Positions 20,101 to 26,831 of a stretch of DNA of 26,831 nt are shown here, piece by piece. The notes beneath the pieces were generated by a model. The model searched no databases, was not told the origin of the DNA, and saw nothing but the letters and a program-made list of their open reading frames with translations. Source of the stretch: Silene noctiflora (Eukaryota; Streptophyta; Magnoliopsida; Caryophyllales; Caryophyllaceae); the NCBI GenBank assembly GCA_009801015.1, contig VHZZ01000054.1, positions 336,988 through 363,818 of the forward strand, written 5' to 3'. The position numbers and the translations under genes were made by a program. The first letter of the stretch is position 1. Each line of letters opens with the position of its first letter.

Positions 20101-21614
20101 ACAAACCGAACAACATATATGTAAATTATAGTGTAATATACCAAAGTTGATTGGTGTATTGATCAAGAGCATGACAGTCCTAAATGTTGCGAATACAAGT
20201 GACCAAAGGTCGGGAGAGGTCTACTCATGAATTTGCCTTCATACTTTGAAGGGGACAGCTTTAGTTGTTAGTAGGGAATCCCCTTAGTCAACTCAACCAA
20301 AATAGAAGTAAAAAAAAATATGGAGGGACATTTTGGGTACTACCATTGGTTCCTTAAACGAGTATATTGAAAGCCGATCAATCTTGTTGTGACAGCTGTA
20401 TTTTACATAACATTTTCTTATCCTGGTTTCTGGTTTGCAGAGAGGCTTTACCCCTCCGTATGTTGACGATGGCCTTATTGAAGTTGTTGGCTTTAGAGAT
20501 GCTTGGCATGGACTTGTTCTTCTGGCTCCAAATGGCCACGGAACTCGTCTTGCTCAGGTATATAACAAAAATCATCATCCTTTACTTTGCAGCATATTTG
20601 ACAGTATTATGCCTAGTGATCCTTTGAGAAGAATCCAAGACTAACTGCATCACAGTTTTTTTTTCTTTCACACTTGCATATCATACCTAACCCTGATATG
20701 ATTATGTTGGATTATGCAAAATCAGTGCGCAATGCTATCAATGATGTTCATGGACATCATCACTAAGCGGAGTTTATTTTCTGGCTACGTAATTGTGGCA
20801 TTTGTTTGGGAAGAACATCTGTTTGTTTTCATCATGAATGTAGCTTTAGCACTCTTACTTCTACGCCTATAACTATACGAGTCTACAACCACCCAGTACC
20901 AATTTACGGAATAGTATATAAGGATCTCCAATTGAATTCCAAAGCTTTATTTGTATGGATCTCCAGTTGTGTAAAGAGAGAGCTAGTGTAAAAGAAATGG
21001 ATTGGATATTTTGTGACAGGAAATTGGAAAAGGGTCATTAATAACCCAATATATTGAAAACCTCGTAACGCAAAAGTTTGGCTATTTGTTTGAGTACTGG
21101 CTAGTTTTTCTGTTGCTTACCTCATTTATGGGATATGGGATATGGGATATGGGATATGGGATATGGGATATGGGATATGGCACATTCTCAAATTTAGTTT
21201 TTCCCCAACTTTTTCTTCTTGAAATGGGAACTAGGTTTATTTTCCATTTACTAATTGTCTTTTATGATACAAATAATCATGCTCTCTTAGGCAAACCGAG
21301 TCCGTTTTGAGTTCCGCAAGGGTTCAGCTGACCATACATTCATGAGGATTGATGGGGAGCCATGGAAGCAGCCTCTACCGGTTGACGATGATACTGTTGT
21401 GGTGGAAATCTCTCATCACGGCCAAGTGCACATGCTTGCAACTGATGGCTGCCGTTCACGAAGTATTCAAGACCCCACGTCATTAGATTACAGCGGGTCC
21501 CTAGAAGATGACAAAGAAGATGAATCAGTCGCAGAAGGCGAAGAGTGGAGGAAATTTGGAGCTGCCGACACTTTCAGGATCCCAGATGAAGTTGATATAT
21601 CACATCTGAGTTAG
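14175..21614 (+). CDS. DGK: Diacylglycerol kinase, plant cluster II (DGK3/4/7-like), 12 coding exons
   Basis: Phosphorylates diacylglycerol with ATP to give phosphatidic acid, a lipid second messenger. Coding exons: 14175-14375, 14528-14647, 14754-14882, 15222-15307, 16594-16717, 17628-17676, 17853-17935, 18160-18227, 19131-19208, 19868-19955, 20441-20557 and 21291-21614. Every intron is GT-AG and the phases join exactly (1467 nt, 488 residues), the usual length of the short plant DGKs. Catalytic domain: FINSKSGGQ at residues 42-50, the nucleotide-binding loop GGDGTAGW at 110-117 and PLGTGNN at 137-143. Accessory domain: FSMGMDAQV at about 234-242, FSGGLNPWG at about 325-333 and [10 protein letters not shown] near 371-380. 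No C1 zinc finger or membrane segment is seen, which fits cluster II rather than DGK1/2. The acidic tail ending DEVDISHLS is, from memory, most like DGK3/DGK7. The chosen ATG is the first in its exon: the genomic frame has a TAG at 14136-14138. A longer N-terminus is possible (see 12025-12126). Family identity is very secure; the exact paralog is not. Confidence 0.96.
15308..16593 (+). other. DGK intron 4 with a possible foldback element
   Basis: A long intron. Near 15818 the sequence TTTGTTATCTATTAAGAAG is roughly inverted by CTTTTCCAATAGATAACCAAA near 16350-16371, suggesting a degenerate inverted-repeat element of about 550 bp. No open frame in it resembles a protein. The element call is weak; the intron itself is firm from splice phase. 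Confidence 0.4.
18745..18800 (+). mobile_element. Possible LINE 3'-end fragment in DGK intron 8
   Basis: The words TTTAGTCCCAAAACGATTTGG and TTTCGGCTAACATGAATGAAT resemble the 'TAGTCCCAAA...GGGGTCGGCTAACATGAATC' tail that I associate with scattered plant LINE 3' ends. There is no coding remnant, and the borders are not defined. Confidence 0.3.
19414..19613. mobile_element. Small inverted-repeat element in DGK intron 9
   Basis: Begins CTATGGGTGGGGTTTG and ends CCAAGCAAGCCCATAG, which is an inverted match with a few mismatches. The interior is G-rich on the left (GGGGAGGGGAGGGAGG) and C-rich on the right (CCCCCTCCTTTCCTC), so it can fold back on itself. No target duplication could be recognised, so the superfamily is open. 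Confidence 0.45.
21130..21178 (+). repeat. GGGATAT microsatellite, seven copies, DGK intron 11
   Basis: Seven perfect tandem copies of the heptamer GGGATAT. The array is in the last intron of DGK, about 110 bp before the final exon. The unit has the length of the plant telomere repeat but not its sequence. The perfect copies suggest recent slippage, so the length is probably variable between individuals. Confidence 0.95.
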
Positions 21615-22492
21615 CCTCGTCTTTGATAACTGGAAGACTCATTCTTGTGAAATATTCTTGTATGTTGCATTTTATGCTGCTCGAGTACAGAACAAAACAC
21701 ATTCTTATGCTTATTTCCCTTCCTCGCGAGTGAAGAAAGTCTAGAAAACTGGAAAAAAAACTCTTTCCGTCCCATTGTAATTATTCAGTTCTGGGTTGCA
21801 GATCACCTGTTAAGAGAAATAGAAGGTTGTTTCTGCACATTGCTTAATTTTGCGATCAGTTTGTCCAAAATACTTACAAGTTTTCTTAGATTAACACCAG
21901 GAGTTTCGGGTATTATACAACCCATAACTACAAGCTTTCAATCATGGCACGACACGATTTTTGGATTCCTGGTAGAGAATGTAACCGTATTACATTTTTT
22001 TTGTTGACTTTTGAGACCGAGCAACACTGTCGACTATTGACATTACAGGTTCAGTTCGAGAAAAAATGAGCGTCTCGTAAATTTACCCCAACTTTTGGAT
22101 TTTTGGACTCCATATAATCTCGAGTAGAGAAATCAGGCTTCATTCCTGGCCATAATACAGAAGCTAAAACAGGGAGTACAACATGCAAAGATGCAAGTGA
22201 GAGTATGATCTGTAGCCTGTAGGTGCTCGGAAAATCAAGACCATGTATATTACATCCGTAATGCAGAAAAAAGATTTTTTTTTCTCTGATATTCTGAAGA
22301 GAAGAATAAGTTTATACTTTTACATACAACTGGGAAGAAGCTTTAAATTAACAGGGTCAATACGAATGAAGATACTATTGGCACTTCAGAAGAAACTTTT
22401 TCTGCAACATACTTTGAACAGCAAAAACTACTCGGAGTGCTTATAGTCGTCTCCATCAAATATTAATATATTCAGTCGCGTTGCACAGCACA
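21615..22492. other. Convergent intergenic region between DGK and THF1
   Basis: Holds the 3' untranslated regions of both genes. After the DGK stop the sequence is T-rich (TGAAATATTCTTGTATGTTGC) without a canonical AATAAA that I can pick with confidence. At about 21763 CTCTTTCCGTCCCATT looks like a lone Stowaway-type end. No gene is seen. Confidence 0.6.
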
Positions 22493-25400
22493 TCAAAATG
22501 TTCCTACACATTGTGCCACTGCCTCATTAGCCTTTGGGGTTTCTGCCCTCTCTGCTTGTTTCTTCTTCTCTCTGCAAGGGAAGAGTTATTTCGTAAATGT
22601 CAAAATAAATAAATACGGAGTGGATCTTAAATAAGCAACTTCTACTCTCGCATGAAACCGGCCCAAAAGAAGTGCAGTTCAATATGTTGAAATAATTAAA
22701 ACAAGGAAGCCTCAATTTTACGATTATGGAGAAGGTATTCACGTCGAGAACTGTTAAACATTATTGTGATTGTCATCATTGTAAAATAAATTTTCAAAAT
22801 ATATGAAAGTATAAAACTGACTGCTATATAAAACCACTGATAAGATATTAATTAACAGGTTCGAGTTAAGCTTATTGTTTTTTTGATAACGGGTGAGTCA
22901 AGCTTATTATTCACGGGACACCAATTTATCAAAAACGAAACACCAAAGTAGCTAAACATGCAGAAAATCAATATGTTTACCTTTCCACATATTCTCTCAG
23001 CAGTTCCTTAGCTTGGACTAGTTTCGACAGAAGGTTGCGGTACACATCAAGATCCCGATCGACACTTCTCTTATTTATGTTTAAGGCCGCGCAAAGCTGT
23101 CACCAGTATCACAAACATATACTTAGCTTAAATGCAGTAAATATATTGATTATCACTAATCTTGAATTATCTTGAATATATTCCCGTTAACGAGCCTGTG
23201 AATGATTTGCTCACATTTGAAAGCAGCTTACAGGATAAGGAAATTAGAAGTCTCGGGAAAGCAAGACGTATCTATGTTAAGATGGGACAAGCTATTGTTT
23301 GGGGTAAATTTTTTAAATGAAACAATGAAAGCTCGCACCATAAAGCCTCTTAATTTGTAACAAACTGATCCTTAAAAGTAAATATAAGACATGCCACTTC
23401 AAAACGTTCAATAATATGCAATATTCCAATACAAATTGTACGTCTTTCTCAGGTTTAAAGACACTTCTCCTTTCAATATTATGGACAAATATTAATGAAA
23501 TATATACTCTCTTAAAAACAATTTTCGTTATAACCTTTGTAGGTAAGAACTGTTTCAAGAATTCAAGTAACTATTGAATAAGGTCTTCCAGATTACGGAG
23601 GCAGTCATAGTAACTCGTAAGGATGCACTTTGCATAGCGAACAAAAGAAGACATGAGAGTGTAACTGAGCATTGGGATCTGTTAGAAGAACTTCAGTAAC
23701 GTTATACTAAAGATGTAAATTACTAACCTTCTCCAAGACCGTGGGTTCACTTGCATTTGCCAATTCAAGAATACGAAAAAGGCCAACAGCAAAAAACCGA
23801 CTGTAGCTGAAATTCACGTTGCCAGCAGCTCTTTCAGATATATCTTTTAAGATACCTTCAATCTCGCCTTCCCTTGATGAGAATTCCACCAATGTGGAAG
23901 CCGATTGAGTCCGGGCCCATTCCTCTAATTTTTCTGCATCTTTTCTGTGGAACAAAGTGATTTACACCATCAATATCTAGATAAAACACTATTAAATACC
24001 GCCTCAAAAACACAAGTTTTGATGAGGTGTGGCGCCCAGATTTGCCGTCACATATACGATACTAAGAGAAGAGTAAGGGAACTATTTTCCATTTCCAATA
24101 CAGCCAAAGATTCAATATGATAGCTTTTGGATTACAATGGAATGAAAAAAATGGCTCATCAAACTACATAAACATCTTTTTATCGTAAAATGAAGTCATT
24201 TAATGCTACTTTTGACAATTCTCATGATGGGTCACGTTGAAATAGCCTTGTTATGTGGTCGAAACAGGAGCAAGGTTACGTAAATTTGATTCCACATATT
24301 ACGGGAGCCCTTGAATCACTAGATAGTGTTTCTGTGAAGAGGACTAAGACGACTGATCTTTTAATTTGCTTCATAACTCAAAGCATGAACCCAATTTAAC
24401 AGCAAAAATTCTAACAACCAGGAATCTGATTCATGCTATAACCATCAAGGGGGCTGAAATTCCGCAGAAAAAAAGGGTAAAAGATCATTAGCATATAACT
24501 GACCTGTACTGCAGTGGATCCTCCTGAAGTGCGTTGATGTAAGCTTCAAAGATGGCTTTTTTATCTGAATCACTTGGATATCCGTCCATGAGCTGATCAT
24601 AGACAGTAACAAATCCAAGTGCAAACACAGGATCATATCTGTATGTCTTTTTGTATTTCATTAGATGCTGCTGAACAAGCAACTCTTGTAGCACATTGTT
24701 GTATATGCTAGGAATTGGTCGTTTATAAGCCTTTAGAAAATTCAATTTCGTCTCAGACACTGGAGGAGCAATATCTGAAAATCGACATAAAATTACACTT
24801 GTTACAAATGATTAGAGTGAAACGAGCCAGTACCACTAAATTCTGAAGATAAATTAGCGTATCTTCAAATGGATTAAAACCATAACCAAGAGTCAAATTC
24901 TATGTCGAAAACTTTTTATAGTAGCATCATTCAATGTTGTCTATCCTTCTTACAACTTATTTCTGCATACAGAGGACCACAAGGGTAACTTTGATGCTGA
25001 TGAGGTCCAAATCTCAGTCAGGACTCAGGAGTACCACCATTTATGCCTTTACTAGCTAAGCCAGACGACACGTGCATCCTATTTACTCCTTCATAGCCCC
25101 ATAATAGGTAATAAGGACAGCACCAAAGGTCCAAATTTTATGCATTTTACTCGACAGATTCAAGTATATGGTGTCTGATGATAGCACAGCACAAGAAAGT
25201 TAGAATTTATAAGTTCGGTATAGTCCTACATTAAATCTATGAAACTTGGGGGCTTGAAAAGCTAAATTACCTACCATACTACCTAGGCCAATGTTCAATA
25301 TGTTAAAAGCTCTTCGAAGAAGACCTACGTCTGTAATTCATACGAAGTATAATGTTCAGTTACCAGCTACACTCCCTAGTACAGGTGAAACTTCGAATCA

Positions 25401-26282
25401 CAGACAATAATCAAGGAACCCTCCTTGTTCTTTTCTACCTATAATCGGAAAAATTCTGTACACATCTCCATCTAAAACAAGCTAAACTGGCAAAGTAGTT
25501 ATTGCTAGCTAGCACTAAACAATCAATATCCTTCCCAAAACAAGAACATTTCGCTTTCGTTCCATCAATCTCTTCCCTTAACATCTCCACTATCCTTAAT
25601 CATACCAATAATAACCATTCATACACCTCAATTCCATCTAATCAATATACACAAACCAGTTGAGTTCCATCGCAAAACCAATCGACAATATCATTTCTAA
25701 TCCACATCCAGTAGATTCATAACTAGTCTCTTCAAACCACATCCACCAATTGGAGCCAATCTCATTTAAGACCGTCTTAAGCTTACAAGATAGTCATTAC
25801 AAATTGATAACTATCCTTAAAAGAAATCCTAAACATGGAAAAAGGCCGTCTTAACACTTAAGCTAAGCTTGACAGTCTCAAAAGTAAACAAATGATTGGG
25901 ACGAAGGGACTATATCCAATTAAAAACACAAAAAACACATCAAAGTTTCAACATTTCACACACCAACCAATAACAAACCTTAACAACACATATAAAACCC
26001 GTCTCACAGTATAAGACGGTCTTACACGATAATTATCGCAAAAAACGGAAATTAACACATTGCCTAAACAATTTGAGCACCTGAATTAGAGGACATGCAC
26101 TGTACAACGAAAGGAGCACCAGAAACTGAAGCTCTAACACATGTAGACACATCAAACGACAAATTTGCGCGCAAACGAACACCATCAAACGACGAAGCAA
26201 ACAATTTGGACGAAGAAACGGTCAATTTTCTATCAAGTGACTGAGCTAATGCTGAAAATGATAGTGACGTCACTGCCGCCAT
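22493..26282 (-). CDS. THF1: THYLAKOID FORMATION 1 / PSB29 chloroplast protein, 5 coding exons
   Basis: A plastid protein needed for thylakoid membrane organisation and photosystem II/LHCII maintenance. In other plants loss causes leaf variegation, and links to a plasma-membrane G protein alpha subunit and to NLR immune receptors are reported. Minus-strand exons: 26081-26282, 24504-24774, 23728-23944, 22981-23096 and 22493-22571. All introns are GT-AG and the phases join (885 nt, 294 residues). Residues 1 to about 65 are Ser/Ala-rich and basic with few acidic residues, a typical transit peptide, ending near VVQCMS. The conserved core starts PPVSETK (71-77) and continues FLKAYKRPIPSIYN, KKTYRYDPVFALGFVTVYDQ, MDGYPSD, then FSYSRFFAVGLFRILELA (203-220). 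The last 60 residues are charged and probably coiled coil (LLREYVER, EKKKQAERAE). The start is firm: an in-frame TGA lies upstream with no other Met between. The protein ends CVGTF, shorter at the C-terminus than the Arabidopsis protein as I recall it. Confidence 0.96.
24775..26080 (-). other. THF1 intron 1
   Basis: The longest THF1 intron (1306 bp). Between about 25767 and 25870 there are near-palindromic TTAAGACCGTCTTAA words, and at 25886-25910 ACAAATGATTGGGACGAAGG followed by GACTA is a Stowaway-type terminal repeat, so the upstream end of the intron carries transposon remnants. CCCGTCTCACAGTATAAGAC (from about 25998) with GGTCTTAC is another copy of this GTCTTA-type repeat. No coding sequence is recognised. 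Confidence 0.6.
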
Positions 26283-26383
26283 TGATGACACTAAACACAA
26301 CCAAATTCACTAAAAATTAAAACCCAGAAATGAATTAGGGTGAATTGAAATGGGTTTGATTTAGAATTGTGATTGATGTAAGT

Positions 26384-26392
26384 TTACGCCAT
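26384..26392 (-). promoter_or_regulatory. Two-codon upstream reading frame in the THF1 leader
   Basis: Minus-strand ATGGCGTAA, about 100 nt upstream of the THF1 start codon. It is the only ATG between about 26400 and the THF1 start. If the transcript begins upstream of it, ribosomes would meet a minimal start-stop-type element first. The leader length is not known, so its presence in the mRNA is an inference. Confidence 0.4.
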
Positions 26393-26394
26393 GG

Positions 26395-26510
26395 ATTTGG
26401 GAAAGAAAATTTGTGAAAAGAAGTTGAAAAGAGAGGATGATGTTTTTTTAAGGTTTTTGGAGTTTTTCTTTTTTTTCTTAGTTATCTGTATAAGATGGAT
26501 TGGCCATTGC
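26395..26510 (-). promoter_or_regulatory. Putative THF1 proximal promoter
   Basis: Reading on the minus strand, CCAAT (26499-26503) is followed by TTATACAG, a weak TATA-like word, and GATAAC (26481-26486), similar to the GATAA I-box of light-responsive plant genes. A CT-rich stretch (CATCCTCTCTTTTCAACTTC) follows, as is common at plant transcription starts. The order and spacing are plausible but the motifs are short. Confidence 0.35.
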
Positions 26511-26656
26511 TAGGTTGACACGTCAATTAGTTCATTGGTTTTCAAGTTTGATGATGTTTTTCCTTAAATGAAAGTGATAATCGTCGGCAACTATGGTTAA
26601 TTTTATGGTGAGTTGATTTGATAATTGGGTTAACTATTAAGTTGAATTAAACGGAA

Positions 26657-26831
26657 CAAAACGTCTTGTTTGTGACGGACACTATCCGTCACAAGCTGAA
26701 TATGGGTATTACCCATCTCACAATAAGGTAAGTGGGGGCCAAACAACCAAATTGGTAAAAAAACTTGGACGTGTTTGCCAAATTGGTAAAAAATCTTTGA
26801 CTTATGACAAATTGGTAAAAAAAAGTTGTGG
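26657..26831 (+). mobile_element. GTGACGG-type foldback MITE, cut by the window edge
   Basis: Starts CAAAACGTCTTGTTTGTGAC, matching in order the inverted right end of the 5654-5846 element (CAAAAAGTCTCCCTTGTGAC), followed by GGACACTATCCGTCACAAG. The right end lies beyond the window. Its last 85 bases carry three spaced copies of CAAATTGGTAAAAAA (starting near 26748, 26779 and 26809), a tandem array of about 30-bp period. Confidence 0.55.

Noticed and set aside
20378-20578. Antisense open frame over DGK exon 11
   Set aside because: It is the shadow of the conserved DGK coding exon on the other strand.
20367-20627. Plus-strand 86-codon frame overlapping DGK exon 11
   Set aside because: Wrong frame for DGK; the conserved protein is read from the frame at 20441-20557 after the acceptor.
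21086-21310. Frame encoding repeated Gly-Ile-Trp-Asp-Met-Gly-Tyr units
   Set aside because: Produced by translating the GGGATAT microsatellite inside an intron.
21615-22492. A small gene between DGK and THF1
   Set aside because: The open frames there are short, low in complexity and overlap the expected 3' untranslated regions.
26064-26080. Read-through of THF1 exon 1 to a stop at 26064
   Set aside because: The family core continues only if the donor at 26080/26079 is used, joining to the exon at 24774.

Overview
This window looks like nuclear DNA of a core eudicot plant. It holds two clear intron-rich genes set among AT-rich, transposon-littered intergenic sequence. The repeat content (Stowaway elements starting CTCCCTC, foldbacks built on GTGACGG/CCGTCAC, hAT-type miniature elements, tRNA-like SINEs, a solo LTR starting TGTAACACC) is of a kind I associate with Caryophyllales. 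That placement is an impression, not something I could test. Every gene was assembled by hand from splice sites and reading phase, because no single open frame covers a gene.

Positions 1-11500 are a repeat-rich intergenic block with no gene I can name. In order it holds: a hAT-like MITE (1272-1617), a solo LTR with a 5-bp target duplication (1753-3092), a minus-strand SINE with a 14-bp duplication (3128-3252), a possible orphan promoter and leader exon (about 3661-3721), a tandem pair of LTR-end-like fragments (4351-4458), an AT-rich stretch, a Mutator-like foldback MITE with a perfect 9-bp duplication (5654-5846), a possible orphan exon (6077-6186), a Stowaway carrying a nested foldback (6209-6608), an unassigned open frame (7056-7319), a composite repeat with tRNA-like boxes (about 7739-8046), the second copy of the hAT-like MITE in inverted orientation (8312-8667), two further Stowaways and a relative of the Mutator-like MITE.

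Positions about 11580-21614 are a plus-strand diacylglycerol kinase gene of plant cluster II (DGK3/DGK4/DGK7 type). Twelve coding exons give 488 residues in perfect phase. A long leader intron contains three tandem 79-bp repeats and a hAT-like foldback, and just after the tandem repeats lies a possible extra N-terminal exon. Positions 22493-26282 are a minus-strand THYLAKOID FORMATION 1 (THF1/PSB29) gene: five coding exons, 294 residues, with a chloroplast transit peptide. The two genes converge, with 878 bp between their stop codons. The window ends inside another foldback MITE upstream of THF1.

The two genes act in different places: DGK makes phosphatidic acid as a cytosolic lipid signal, and THF1 works in plastids on thylakoid and photosystem II maintenance. 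Nothing here suggests a joint pathway, an operon-like unit or a new defence or mobile system. The most interesting open questions are the possible N-terminal exon of DGK with its tandem-repeat leader, and the two unassigned coding-like pieces at 6127 and 7056.
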